NCBI GenBank assembly: GCA_024235935.1
Contig: JACKLL010000012.1
Span: forward strand, 1-64,000
Direction of reading: 5' to 3'
DNA: 64,000 nucleotides
Source of the DNA: Rhodoferax sp.
GTDB taxonomy: Bacteria; Pseudomonadota; Gammaproteobacteria; Burkholderiales; Burkholderiaceae_C
The notes beneath the pieces were generated by a model. It was not told the DNA's origin, searched no databases, and was given only the letters and a program-made list of their open reading frames with translations. Every line of letters begins with the position of its first letter. Position 1 is the stretch's first letter. Positions 37,509 to 46,531 of the stretch are shown here, piece by piece. The position numbers and the translations under genes are program-made.

Positions 37509-38489
37509 TCATTCCGGCAGCAGCCCGATCTCCTTGGCCGCCGCACCCCAGCGCTGGTGCTCGTCCTTGAGAAACTGCGCCACGGCATCCGGAGATGCGA
37601 GCGGCTCGGCGATCGGTCCGACGGTCAGGATGCGATCGGCCATGTCCTTGTCGGCCAGCAGCAGGTTGACTTCCTTGTGCATGCGGCTGATCGCAGCGGC
37701 CGGCGTGCCGGTGGGCGCGACGAGCGTGAACCAGCCACTCATGTCGAAACCGGGAATGACCTCGGCCAGCGAAGGCACCTGCGACCAGGCCGGAATGCGT
37801 TTGCCGGTGGTCACGGCCAGCATGCGCAGCCGACCCTGGCGGACCAGCTGGGCGGTCGAGGCCACGTCGGCCACGACGGCGTCGGTCTGGCCGCCGATGA
37901 CGTTCTGCACCGCCACGCCGACGTTGCTGTACGCGACCAGATTGGCATTCGCGCCCGAGCGTGCATTGAGCAGCCGCGCAATGATGCCGCCGAACGAACG
38001 CGGGCCTTCGTTGCCGACCGACAGGGTGCCCGGAGCCGCCTTCGAGCGGGCGATCAGGTCCTGGATCGACTGGATCGGCGACTCGGCCTTGACCAGCACC
38101 GCGAACGGGCTCTTGCCGATGAAGGCCACCGGCACGAAGTCCTTCTGAGGGTCATAGGCCAGGGACTTGAACAGGTAGGTGTTGGTCACCAGGGCCGCCG
38201 TGGTGGCGAAGTAGAAGGTGTAGCCGTCCGGGGCGGAACGGCCGGCGGCCTGGGCACCGATGACGTTCTGTCCGCCGGGCTTGTTGTCGATGACGATGGG
38301 CTGGCCCAGCGTGCGCGCGAGTTGCTCGCCCAGCATGCGCGCGATGTTGTCGGGGCCCGAACCCGGTGGCTGGGACAGGATCCACTTGACCGGCTTGTCG
38401 GGCCAGGCCGCGGCCTGTGCGAACGCGGCGCCCGGCACCAGCAGTGCGGCGCCGAGCAGGGCGGTTTCAAGTAAGTGGCGTCGTTGCAT
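37509..38489 (-). CDS. Bug-family periplasmic substrate-binding protein (1)
   Basis: 326 residues with signal peptide (MQRRHLLETALLGAALL). Bug/TctC features: WPDKPVKWILSQPPGSGPDN, IVIDNKPGGQNVIGAQA and APDGYTFYF. Orphan receptor: no TctA/TctB membrane genes nearby. Its start overlaps the hydroxylase gene by 23 bp, so it probably collects the cluster's aromatic or carboxylate substrate or acts in its sensing. Ligand unknown. Confidence 0.9.
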   Translation of the reverse strand: MQRRHLLETALLGAALLVPGAAFAQAAAWPDKPVKWILSQPPGSGPDNIARMLGEQLARTLGQPIVIDNKPGGQNVIGAQAAGRSAPDGYTFYFATTAALVTNTYLFKSLAYDPQKDFVPVAFIGKSPFAVLVKAESPIQSIQDLIARSKAAPGTLSVGNEGPRSFGGIIARLLNARSGANANLVAYSNVGVAVQNVIGGQTDAVVADVASTAQLVRQGRLRMLAVTTGKRIPAWSQVPSLAEVIPGFDMSGWFTLVAPTGTPAAAISRMHKEVNLLLADKDMADRILTVGPIAEPLASPDAVAQFLKDEHQRWGAAAKEIGLLPE

Positions 38490-40029
38490 GGATGTCTCCT
38501 TCTTCGATGAATGTCTGCAGGGCCTGCAGTTGGCGGGAAAGGTGTTCGGGTGTCGTCGCGACACCGTGCACGTAGTGGTCGGGCCGCACGATGGCTGCGG
38601 CGCAGCCGTGGCGCGCCATCCACTGCGCCACGATGCCGTCGGTCTCCACGTACCCGGCATCACCGATCGGCACCACGCGCAGCTGCGGGCAGGGGCGCAG
38701 CGCCGGGGCGAACCGGGCATTGGCGCCGGGCGCCAGCACCACCCGCCAGCCGGTCCCGCACAGCGTGTCCATGCGTTGGCGTGTGTTGCCGGCCAGCAGC
38801 CAGGGCTGGGGGAAGATGCTGCCGACGCCGGGTGCGCGTTCTGCCGACAGCAGACCGGCCTGCAGTGCGGGTTGCACGTCCTGCCGTGGCACGGACGGAA
38901 CCACACCTGCGCACTGCGCGAGCAGCTGCGCGTCGCGGGCCCTGGCGGCGGCCACGTCGCGCTCGCCGATGATCTGGCCGATGGCCTTGATGCGACCCGT
39001 CAGCGCCTGGACGTGGCCCTTGCGCTCGGCGCCATAGGTGTCGAGCAGCGCATCGCTGGCACCTTCGCGCAGCACGGCCTGCAGCTTCCAGGCCAGATTG
39101 GCCACGTCGCGGATGCCCTGGCACATGCCCTGTCCGAGGAACGGTGGCTGCTGGTGCGCGGCATCGCCGGCGACGAACACCCGACCCGCGCGCCAGCGCT
39201 CGGCCACCAGCGCGTGAAAGCGGTAGCTGGCCTGGCGCCAGAGCGTGCCGTCCTCGGGCGTGATCCAGCGCGACAGCAGCTTCCAGGCGCCCTCGGGCGT
39301 CGCGACCTGCCGGGCATCCTCATCGTCGTTGATCGAGATCTCCCAGCGCCGGTGCCGACCCGGCCCGATCAGGTAGGTGCTGGGCCGCTGCGGCTCGCAG
39401 TACTGGATGCTGACCTGGGGCAGTTTCGCAGCGCCCTGTGCGGTGACCATGACGTCGACGACCAGCCAGGGCTGGTCGAAGCCCAGATCCTCCAGTGCGA
39501 TGCCGACCCGGCTGCGCACCATGCTCGACGCACCGTCACAGGCGATCACGTACGACGCGCGAACTGCATGGGTGCTGCCGTCGGGTGCGCGGACCTGCAG
39601 CGTCACGCCCTCGGCATCCTGCGCCAGGTCGGTCACCGCGTGCCCCAGCGCCACCTGCACCTGCGCCAGGCTGGCCACATGGGTGCGCAGTACCTGTTCC
39701 GCGGCCGGCTGGTTGAACACCAGTGAGGGCGGGAACGCCAGCGGAAACGGCGGCTCGACCGTGCTGAAGCGCTTGATCAGCTGGCCGTCGACGCCGTAGA
39801 ACTCGGAGGGCGTGAACGGCTCGGCATGCTCCAGGATCTGCGCGTGGATGCCCAGTTGCTGGAACACCCGCATGATTTCATGGTCCAGTGCGAAGGCGCG
39901 CGGCTTGTCGTAGATTTCGGTGGACTTGTCGCAGACCCAGGTCCGGATGCCTTGTGCGCCTAGCAGCCCGGCGGCCACGGCACCGCAGGGTCCGTAGCCC
40001 ACGATGGCGACATCAACCGCTGGCGTCAT
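38467..40029 (-). CDS. FAD-dependent aromatic hydroxylase (MhpA/PheA-like)
   Basis: 520 residues, group A flavoprotein monooxygenase: FAD motif VAIVGYGPCGAVAAGLLGAQ (GxGxxG variant), middle motif CDGASSMVRSRVG, and ribityl motif VFVAGDAAHQQPPFLGQGM. Closest in plan to 3-(3-hydroxyphenyl)propionate hydroxylases (MhpA). It would ortho-hydroxylate a phenolic acid to a catechol that the extradiol dioxygenase could open. A 3-bp gap separates it from the FAH gene. Confidence 0.9.
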   Translation of the reverse strand: MTPAVDVAIVGYGPCGAVAAGLLGAQGIRTWVCDKSTEIYDKPRAFALDHEIMRVFQQLGIHAQILEHAEPFTPSEFYGVDGQLIKRFSTVEPPFPLAFPPSLVFNQPAAEQVLRTHVASLAQVQVALGHAVTDLAQDAEGVTLQVRAPDGSTHAVRASYVIACDGASSMVRSRVGIALEDLGFDQPWLVVDVMVTAQGAAKLPQVSIQYCEPQRPSTYLIGPGRHRRWEISINDDEDARQVATPEGAWKLLSRWITPEDGTLWRQASYRFHALVAERWRAGRVFVAGDAAHQQPPFLGQGMCQGIRDVANLAWKLQAVLREGASDALLDTYGAERKGHVQALTGRIKAIGQIIGERDVAAARARDAQLLAQCAGVVPSVPRQDVQPALQAGLLSAERAPGVGSIFPQPWLLAGNTRQRMDTLCGTGWRVVLAPGANARFAPALRPCPQLRVVPIGDAGYVETDGIVAQWMARHGCAAAIVRPDHYVHGVATTPEHLSRQLQALQTFIEEGDIHATTPLT

Positions 40030-40032
40030 GGC

Positions 40033-40902
40033 TCAGGCCTCGTCGCGGATCGGGTTGGACAACAAGCCGATGCCATCGATCTCGATCTCGATCGTGTCGC
40101 CGTCCTTCATCCACACCGGCGGTGTGCGGGCCTGGCCCACGCCGGCCGGCGTGCCCATGGCAATGACGTCGCCCGGCTCCAGCGTCAGGCATTCGGTCAG
40201 CAGGGCGATGGTCTCGGCCACCCCCCAGATCATGTCGGTGGTGTTGGCGTCCTGCATGACCGTGCCGTTGAGCCGGCTCTGGATCCGCAGGCCGGTCGCG
40301 CCCGGCGGCAGTTCGTCCGCACTGACCAGCACCGGTCCGAGCGCACCGGTGCCGTCGAAATTCTTGCCGATGGTCCATTGCGGCGTCTTCTTCTGGTAGT
40401 CGCGCACCGACATGTCGTTGAAGCAGCTGTAGCCGAACACACAGTCCAGGGCGTTGGCCTGTGTCAGGTGCCGCGCCTTCCTGCCGATGACGACCGCCAG
40501 TTCGGCTTCATAGTCGAAGCGCTCCGACACGCGTGGCCGCAGGCCGTTTTCGCCATGGGCGATCAGCGAGGTGGCGCCGCGCAGGAAAAACCAGGGGTAC
40601 TCCGGTTTGTCGCGCCCGCCTTCCTTGGCGTGGTCGAAGTAGTTCAGGCCCAGGCAGATGATCTTGCCCGGGCGCGGCACGACAGGCGCATGGCGGATGC
40701 CGGACAAGGGCAGGCGTGGGGCGCTGGACGCGATGGCGGCCCTGCCGGCTGCGAGCAGGTCGACACCGGACGCGAGTGCGTCGACAAGGCTGGATGGACC
40801 GTGCGGCTGGGCTGCACCAAGGTCGATGACACCACCGTCGGCGAGTACGCCCAGGCGTGGCGTGGCGGCGGGGTCTGAAGTGTGGAAGCTGACAAATTGC
40901 AT
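40033..40902 (-). CDS. Fumarylacetoacetate hydrolase-family protein
   Basis: 289 residues. FAH-fold signature: KIICLGLNYFDHAKEGG, metal glutamates in DYEAELAVVIG, FGYSCFNDMSVRDYQ and DVIAMGTPAGVG. Family members cleave or decarboxylate/hydrate keto acids such as acylpyruvates or 2-hydroxymuconate products. Located between the dioxygenase and hydroxylase genes, it probably acts on the ring-cleavage product. Confidence 0.9.
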   Translation of the reverse strand: MQFVSFHTSDPAATPRLGVLADGGVIDLGAAQPHGPSSLVDALASGVDLLAAGRAAIASSAPRLPLSGIRHAPVVPRPGKIICLGLNYFDHAKEGGRDKPEYPWFFLRGATSLIAHGENGLRPRVSERFDYEAELAVVIGRKARHLTQANALDCVFGYSCFNDMSVRDYQKKTPQWTIGKNFDGTGALGPVLVSADELPPGATGLRIQSRLNGTVMQDANTTDMIWGVAETIALLTECLTLEPGDVIAMGTPAGVGQARTPPVWMKDGDTIEIEIDGIGLLSNPIRDEA

Positions 40903-40936
40903 GGAAGGTTTCCGTGGAGGGGATGGGGTTGACTAT

Positions 40937-41851
40937 TCAGGATGGGATGGCCGGGAACGCGATCTGGCGTTGCGCCTCCTTGAGGACCTTGGACGGTGGT
41001 GCTGAAATGCCCCATTGGTCGACGCGGCCCGCAGGCCACTTCCAGTCCTCCGGCTGACCGACGGGATAGTCGTCGCCGACCTGCTCGACGTCGCAGGTAT
41101 ATTCGATGACGAAGCCGCCAGGCCCGACAAAGTAGTTGAAGGCGTTGTCACCCGGTCCGTGACGGCCCGGCCCCCATTCGATGGCGTACCCGGCATCCTT
41201 CATGCGGCCGCCGCCGCGCATCACGGCATCGACGTCCTGCATGACGAAGGCCACATGGTTCAGGCAATCGTTGTCGGCATCGGCCAGGGCGATGCTGTGG
41301 TGGTCGCCTGTGCCGTCCTGCGGAATCCGCACGAACGCCATGATGCGGGTGCGGTCGGACAGCCGCATGCCCAGCGCGCTTTCGTAGAACGGCAGGCCCG
41401 CCGCCACGTCATGGCTGTTGAGCACCGCGTGCGCGAGGCGGATCGGCTGGTCCTTGTGGTCGGCGATGTCGCTGTGCCGGCTGTCTCCCGCGACGATACG
41501 CAGGATGCGGCCTTGCGGATCGCGCAATACGACAGCTTCGCCGCCGCCCGGCTCTGACACGGGCTGGCGCGATGACACGACGCTGCCGCCATGCGCGACG
41601 GCATCGCGCGCCACCCGGTCGAGCGCCGGCAACGAGGCTGCGCGCAGGGTGACCGACAACAGTTCGGAGCGGCTGCGCGGATGCAGGGCCAGCAGATGGT
41701 GGTCGGCCCCGCTGCCGCGCAGATAGACGATCTCGCCCACGCGGTCGGCGACGCGCAGGTTCCAGGTCTCGGTGAAGAACTTCTCGGCCGCGGGAACATC
41801 GGCCAGTCCGATGTCGACGCTGCGCAAGGCTTGGATCGGTCCCAGAGTCAT
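40937..41851 (-). CDS. VOC-family extradiol ring-cleavage dioxygenase
   Basis: 304 residues with two vicinal-oxygen-chelate modules (about 8-120 and 137-260). The type I extradiol iron ligands are all visible: His141 in RLAHAVLNS, His199 in CLNHVAF and Glu250 in FVIEYTCD. It would open a catechol-type ring beside a hydroxyl (meta cleavage). Its ATG overlaps the stop of the amidohydrolase gene by 4 bp. Confidence 0.9.
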   Translation of the reverse strand: MTLGPIQALRSVDIGLADVPAAEKFFTETWNLRVADRVGEIVYLRGSGADHHLLALHPRSRSELLSVTLRAASLPALDRVARDAVAHGGSVVSSRQPVSEPGGGEAVVLRDPQGRILRIVAGDSRHSDIADHKDQPIRLAHAVLNSHDVAAGLPFYESALGMRLSDRTRIMAFVRIPQDGTGDHHSIALADADNDCLNHVAFVMQDVDAVMRGGGRMKDAGYAIEWGPGRHGPGDNAFNYFVGPGGFVIEYTCDVEQVGDDYPVGQPEDWKWPAGRVDQWGISAPPSKVLKEAQRQIAFPAIPS

Positions 41852-42879
41852 GCGGGCTCCTGAACGGGAAGGTGGAGAAAGCGCTGCGCGTTGCCGCGCA
41901 GCAGCCGATGGCGGGTTGCGCTGTCGAAGCCGGCCGCGTCGATGGCGGCCACTGGCTGGCGCTCGTGGAAATTGAACGGGTAGTCGGTACCGATCATCAA
42001 TTGCGTTTCGCCGAATACCGACACCAGATGGCGCAGGGTCGGTGCATCGAAGACCAGTGTGTCGTAGAACAGTCTGCGTGCCTGTTCACGGGGCGCGGTC
42101 GTGATGCCTTCCTTCAGTGCCTGAAACACGCCCCAGCCCTGCTGCAGGCGTGGCAGCAGCATCGCCAGCGTGCCGCCGCCATGGCTGAACGCGATGCGCA
42201 GATCCGGGTGGCGTTCGATCAGGTTGCTGGTCAGCACCGAGGCCGCTGCCAGACCCACGTCACCGGGATAGCCGAGCACCTGCTGCAAGGCCGACGGACC
42301 GATCAGGCGCTCCATGCCGGCGGGGCGGATCGCATGCACGAAGACGGCAGCGCCCATGGCTTCGCATGCCGCGAAGAAGGGTTCGAATTCCGGCGCGCCG
42401 ATCGGGCGGCCGTTGATGTTGCTGCCGACCTCGACGCCGGACAGCCCCAGGGTCTGCACCGCATATTCGAGCGCACGGATCGCAAGTTCCGGGTCCTGCA
42501 AGGGCACGGCGCCGAAGCCGGCCAGGCGGCCGCTCGATGCGGCCACCATCGCCGCGATCTGGTCGTTGAGGAAGTGCAGCAGTTGTTGCGCGTCGCGGGG
42601 CTTCATCCAGTACGACAGCAGCTCCGGCATTGGCGAGATGACCTGCAGGTCCAGTCCCATCGTGGCCAGATCGTCGAGGCGACGCCCGGCGTCCCAGCAT
42701 TTGTCCGAGACTGTGCGATAGACCTTGCCGGCAATCATCACGCTGCGGTGGCAGGCGTGGGCTGGTGCCATCGACGGCCAGTCGGATGGCGCATCGATGC
42801 CGATGTACCGGGGAAAGTTCTCCGGCACGACGTGGGCATGGGTGTCGATGCCGCAATGGCATGTCATGGGGCGTTGCAT
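41848..42879 (-). CDS. ACMSD-type amidohydrolase
   Basis: 343 residues, amidohydrolase_2 family: IDTHAHVVPENFPRY metal motif, HAIRP and ERHPDLRIAFSHGGGTLAMLLPRL, and the C-terminal metal aspartate in LMIGTDYPFNF. ACMSD-like members are nonhydrolytic decarboxylases or hydrolases of ring-cleavage products. First gene of the minus-strand cluster, 103 bp from the divergent LysR gene, so the main promoter lies in 42880-42982. Confidence 0.9.
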   Translation of the reverse strand: MQRPMTCHCGIDTHAHVVPENFPRYIGIDAPSDWPSMAPAHACHRSVMIAGKVYRTVSDKCWDAGRRLDDLATMGLDLQVISPMPELLSYWMKPRDAQQLLHFLNDQIAAMVAASSGRLAGFGAVPLQDPELAIRALEYAVQTLGLSGVEVGSNINGRPIGAPEFEPFFAACEAMGAAVFVHAIRPAGMERLIGPSALQQVLGYPGDVGLAAASVLTSNLIERHPDLRIAFSHGGGTLAMLLPRLQQGWGVFQALKEGITTAPREQARRLFYDTLVFDAPTLRHLVSVFGETQLMIGTDYPFNFHERQPVAAIDAAGFDSATRHRLLRGNAQRFLHLPVQEPA

Positions 42880-42982
42880 GGGTCGGGTCTGGCGCCGGTC
42901 CTGTTGTCTCCTGAAGCCGCGAATCGTAGGTTCAGGATTTCAATCTGCATAGACGATTTTGCGAATTGCTAATATCCACGTC

Positions 42983-43954
42983 ATGGATATAAGGGACATG
43001 GACCTGAACCTGCTGGTCATCTTCGATGCGATGGCGCGTCTGCGCAGCGTGGTGCGGACCGGCGAAGAGATTGGCTTGAGCCAGCCTGCCACCAGTGCCG
43101 CACTGGCGCGGCTGCGGCTGCTGTTCAACGATGCCTTGTTCGTGCGTGCCGGCGCGCAGATGCGCCCGACGCCGCGCGCGCTGGAACTGGCGCCGCTGGT
43201 GCAGCGGGTGGTGGAGATGGTGCGCATCGAGATCCTGCAGCAGACCGGTTTCGATCCGGCCCGTGCCGATCGCAGCTTCACGATCCTGACGCCCGACATC
43301 GGCGAGATCGCGTTCTTCCCGGGCGTGTTGCGCCGGCTTCGGGTGGAGGCGCCCGGCGTGAGGCTGCGCGCCGTTTCCTTGCCACGCAAGGCGGCGGCCG
43401 AGGCACTGGAGTCGGGCGTGGCCGAGCTGGCGATCGGTTTCTTCCCCGATCTGCAGAAGTCGGGCTTCTTTCAGCAGGGCCTGTTCAAGACCTCGTACGC
43501 GTGCATCACGTGTGCCAGCAGCCGCAAGCTTGGCAAGCGTCTGGGCATGAAGGAGTATCTGTCCGCCAGCCATGTGGCGGTCCTGCCCGAGGGCCGCGAA
43601 CACACGCTGGACAGGGTGCTGGAGGCGCGCGGCTACCACCGACGCGTGGTGCTCGAGCTGTCACATTTCATGAGTCTGCTGGCCATCATGCCCGGCAGCG
43701 ATCTGATCGCCACGGTCCCCGAGGACATCGCGACCGCGGTCGAACGCCATATCCCCTTGCGCCGCATCGAACTGCCGTTCAAGCCACCGGTGATCGACGT
43801 CCAGCAGTACTGGCATCGGCGCATGCAGAACGACCCTGCCAACATGTGGCTGCGTGGCTTGTTCCATGCGGTCAATCGGCGCGACGGGCGCGCGCCGCTG
43901 CCGGCACCCGCCACGCAGCGCGCCTGGACGCGCCCGTCGGGTGCCGCGGCGTAG
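42983..43954 (+). CDS. LysR-family regulator of the aromatic cluster
   Basis: 323 residues. N-terminal HTH of the NodD/PnbR-like group: MDLNLLVIFDAM, then IGLSQPATSAALARLR; effector domain FTILTPDIGEIAFFPGVLR. Divergent from the amidohydrolase gene, hence probable regulator of the whole cluster through the 103-bp spacer. ATG 42983 chosen; ATG 42998 (MDLNLL) is equally plausible with AAGGGA close before it. Confidence 0.85.
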   Translation: MDIRDMDLNLLVIFDAMARLRSVVRTGEEIGLSQPATSAALARLRLLFNDALFVRAGAQMRPTPRALELAPLVQRVVEMVRIEILQQTGFDPARADRSFTILTPDIGEIAFFPGVLRRLRVEAPGVRLRAVSLPRKAAAEALESGVAELAIGFFPDLQKSGFFQQGLFKTSYACITCASSRKLGKRLGMKEYLSASHVAVLPEGREHTLDRVLEARGYHRRVVLELSHFMSLLAIMPGSDLIATVPEDIATAVERHIPLRRIELPFKPPVIDVQQYWHRRMQNDPANMWLRGLFHAVNRRDGRAPLPAPATQRAWTRPSGAAA

Positions 43955-43999
43955 CAAGGTCTTGCCGCAAAGAGGTGGCAGACAGGTGCCGGCCTGCGA

Positions 44000-44494
44000 T
44001 CAGGGCACCCGGCGCTTCGGCAAGGCGACGCGCACTGGCGCTGCGGGTGTGGTGGACCGCGCCGTCCGGCCAGCCGCCGCACGCAGGGGGGCCGGCGGTG
44101 GCACTAGATCGGCCAGTGTCACGCCGTCGAGCTCCCGAAAGTAGGCCTGCAGCGCGTTGCCGAACACCTGTTTCAGCCGACAGGACGGTGTCAGCGTGCA
44201 GGCGTTGGTGGCAGGGTCGAAACACTCGACCAGCCGGAAGTCGGTTTCCGACGTCCGCACAATGTCGCCGACACGGATCCGATCGGCGCTCTGCAGCAAG
44301 CGCAGGCCGCCGCCGCGCCCGCGCGTGGTCTCGATCACACCCTGGCGCGAGAGGTCGTTGACCACCTTCATCAAATGGTTCTTCGACACCTGGTGGTGTT
44401 CGGCCAGCTCGCCGATGGTCACCAGCCGGCCCGGATGCGAGGCGCAATACATCAGCACCCGCAGGCTGTAGTCGGTGTATTCGGAGAGGCGCAT
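44000..44494 (-). CDS. nsrR: NsrR nitric-oxide-sensing Rrf2 repressor
   Basis: 164 residues. Rrf2 winged helix: MRLSEYTDYSLRVLMY, VSKNHLMKVV. The iron-sulfur cysteines Cys91, Cys99 and Cys105 lie in ECFDPATNACTLTPSCRLK, the NsrR signature. NO damages the cluster and releases repression. Its operator partner box is at 44544-44572 in front of nnrS. Expressed in the opposite direction to the target operon; a weaker half-symmetric site at 44503-44531 adjoins its own start. Confidence 0.95.
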   Translation of the reverse strand: MRLSEYTDYSLRVLMYCASHPGRLVTIGELAEHHQVSKNHLMKVVNDLSRQGVIETTRGRGGGLRLLQSADRIRVGDIVRTSETDFRLVECFDPATNACTLTPSCRLKQVFGNALQAYFRELDGVTLADLVPPPAPLRAAAGRTARSTTPAAPVRVALPKRRVP

Positions 44495-44543
44495 GCATAT
44501 CCTTAAAGATGCACTGAGTATATTGCTTTAAGTGCCCGCAAGC

Positions 44544-44572
44544 CTTAACATGCAGTCTATGTGCATGTTAAG
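44544..44572. promoter_or_regulatory. NsrR operator
   Basis: CTTAACATGCA, GTCTATG, TGCATGTTAAG: perfect 11-bp arms with a 7-bp centre. The inner part AACATGCA-N7-TGCATGTT fits the NsrR consensus AANATGCA-N7-TGCATNTT exactly. It lies 40 bp upstream of nnrS and is beside nsrR, so NO should induce nnrS, the DUF2249 gene and fdxA. Confidence 0.9.
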
Positions 44573-44612
44573 AGATCCTGCAGCGCGTGTCGGCTGACAC
44601 CGCGACCCGACC

Positions 44613-45818
44613 ATGAAAACTCTGATTCAACCTGTCCTTGCACAGCCCGGCCCGGTGGCGGACAACGGTACTGGCTGGCCGCTGCTGCGGCTGGGCTTTC
44701 GGCCCTTCTATCTGGGTGCGGCGGTGTTCGCCTGTCTGGCGGTTCCGATGTGGGTGCTGCTGTTCCTGGGCCACACGGACCCGGTGCCGGTATTGCCGCC
44801 CCTCCTGTGGCACGCGCATGAGATGCTGTTCGGTTTTGCGGCCGCCGTCATCGTCGGTTTTCTGATGACGGCCGGCAAGGCCTGGACCGGGCTGCCCACA
44901 CCCCGGGGCGGCGCCATGGCCGCGCTGGCGCTGTTGTGGCTGGCTGCGCGAATCTCTGCGTGGGTGGCGCCGTACCCGGTCTACGCCGCCTTGGACCTGC
45001 TGCTGTTGCCGGTGGTCGCCACCGTGCTGGTGCGCCTGCTGCTTCGCGCGGACAACCGGCGCAACTTGCCGCTGGCAGGCCTGCTCGGTGCACTGGCGCT
45101 GGCCAACCTGGTGTTCCATCTGTCGGTGCTCGCGTATCTGCCGCTGCCGCCGGTGCAGGCCTTGGTGGCCGCCCTGGCCTTGATCGTGCTGATCGAGACC
45201 GTGATGGCAGGCCGGGTGATTCCGGCCTTTACGATGGGGGCGACCCCGGGACTGCGCATCAGGCTCGACCCGACGCGCGAAAAGGCCACGGCCCTGGCAA
45301 GTGTTGCGGCCCTGGCGTGGTGGGTGTTCGCGCCCGCGCACGCGGCGGGCGCGGCGTTGCTCGCGCTGGCCGCCGTACTGCAGGTGTCGCGTCTGATCGC
45401 CTGGAAGCCCTGGTGCACCCGTAGCCGGCCCATCCTGTGGATCCTGCATCTGTCCTATGCATGGATTCCCGTCGGCTTCGCATTGCTGGCAATGAACCAG
45501 CTCGGCTGGATCGGCGCCTCGGCCGGCATTCATGCATTGGCGGTGGGCGCCACCGGCGGCCTGATCATCGGCATGGTGACGCGTACCGCGCGTGGCCATA
45601 CCGGCCGGCCGCTGCTGGCGTCGCCACTCGAAGTGGCCGCGTACGCGCTGGTCATGTTCGCAGCGCTGCTGCGCGTACTGGTGCCCCTGGTCGCGCCCCA
45701 GTTCCTCGTGGTGTCGGTCGTCGTCGCCGCGGGTGCATGGGCACTGGCCTTTGCCATGTACCTGGCGCTGTACACACCGTGGTTGCTGCGTGCGCGGCTG
45801 GACGGCAAGGATGGTTGA
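44613..45818 (+). CDS. nnrS: NnrS-family protein
   Basis: 401 residues with about twelve membrane segments. NnrS landmarks: GFRPFYLGAAVFACLAVP, WHAHEMLFGFAAAVIVGFLM, TAGKAWTG, GRVIPAFT and HALAVGATGGLIIGMVTRTARGH-type end, with histidines that bind heme and copper in characterised members. NnrS relieves nitrosative stress. First gene downstream of the NsrR box. Confidence 0.95.
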   Translation: MKTLIQPVLAQPGPVADNGTGWPLLRLGFRPFYLGAAVFACLAVPMWVLLFLGHTDPVPVLPPLLWHAHEMLFGFAAAVIVGFLMTAGKAWTGLPTPRGGAMAALALLWLAARISAWVAPYPVYAALDLLLLPVVATVLVRLLLRADNRRNLPLAGLLGALALANLVFHLSVLAYLPLPPVQALVAALALIVLIETVMAGRVIPAFTMGATPGLRIRLDPTREKATALASVAALAWWVFAPAHAAGAALLALAAVLQVSRLIAWKPWCTRSRPILWILHLSYAWIPVGFALLAMNQLGWIGASAGIHALAVGATGGLIIGMVTRTARGHTGRPLLASPLEVAAYALVMFAALLRVLVPLVAPQFLVVSVVVAAGAWALAFAMYLALYTPWLLRARLDGKDG

Positions 45819-45889
45819 TTGCCGCCGCAGCCCTTGAAGATTCCCCTGTCACCTGCCTGTAATCCAACCCTGTTCAGAAAGACACCCTC

Positions 45890-46186
45890 ATGTCCACTGC
45901 CTGCGCCCCCATCCTCGACGTTCGCACCATTGCGCCGCGCGATCGCCATCCCCTGATCTTCGGCCGCTTCGACGCGTTGCCGGCGGGTGAATCGATGCAG
46001 CTGGTCAACGACCATGACCCGCGCCCGCTGTACTACCAGTTCGAGCAGCGATACCCGGAGCAGTTCGACTGGACTTATCTGCAGTCCGGTCCCGACCTGT
46101 GGCAGGTGCGCATCACGCGCTCGGTCGTGGCAAGCGATGGTGCGTTCGCCGGCAGCTGCTGTTCGGGCGGCGCCTGCGGGGGCTGA
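45890..46186 (+). CDS. DUF2249 protein with cysteine-rich tail
   Basis: 98 residues. The core, LDVRTIAPRDRHPLIFGRFD with LPAGESMQLVNDHDPRPLYY and FDWTYLQSGPDLWQVRI, is DUF2249, a family often linked to NO and nitrate respiration genes. The C-terminus ends SCCSGGACGG, a likely metal- or cluster-binding tail. It is flanked by nnrS and fdxA in the NsrR-controlled set. Confidence 0.85.
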   Translation: MSTACAPILDVRTIAPRDRHPLIFGRFDALPAGESMQLVNDHDPRPLYYQFEQRYPEQFDWTYLQSGPDLWQVRITRSVVASDGAFAGSCCSGGACGG

Positions 46187-46204
46187 GGCGGGGCGGCATC
46201 GACC

Positions 46205-46528
46205 ATGACCTTTGTCGTCACCGAGTCCTGCATCAAGTGCAAGTACACCGACTGTGTCGATGTCTGCCCGGTCGATGCATTCCGCGAGGGCCCCAACTTT
46301 CTGGTCATCGACCCGGACGACTGCATCGACTGTGCGGTCTGTGTGCCGGAGTGTCCGGTCAATGCGATCTACGCCGATGAAGATGTGCCAGCCGACCAGC
46401 AGGCTTTCACGCCGCTCAATGCCGAACTCGCCAGACAGTGGAAGCCCATCACCCGCACCAAGCTGGCGCTTCCCGATGCCGATGAATGGGCGAAGATCGC
46501 GCGCAAGCTCGATCAGCTCGAACGCTGA
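46205..46528 (+). CDS. fdxA: Ferredoxin FdxA (7Fe)
   Basis: 107 residues. Cluster motifs CIKCKYTDCVDVCPVD and CIDCAVCVPECPVN match 7Fe ([3Fe-4S][4Fe-4S]) FdxA ferredoxins, with the usual C-terminal extension containing W. Third gene of the nnrS operon (18 bp behind the DUF2249 gene). It may supply electrons during NO defence. Confidence 0.95.
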   Translation: MTFVVTESCIKCKYTDCVDVCPVDAFREGPNFLVIDPDDCIDCAVCVPECPVNAIYADEDVPADQQAFTPLNAELARQWKPITRTKLALPDADEWAKIARKLDQLER

Positions 46529-46531
46529 CGC

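Noticed and set aside
44503..44531. Second NsrR site next to the nsrR start
   Set aside because: Only the outer TTAAAG/CTTTAA and one half-site AAGATGCA fit; the inner arm does not, so it is not listed as a supported operator.
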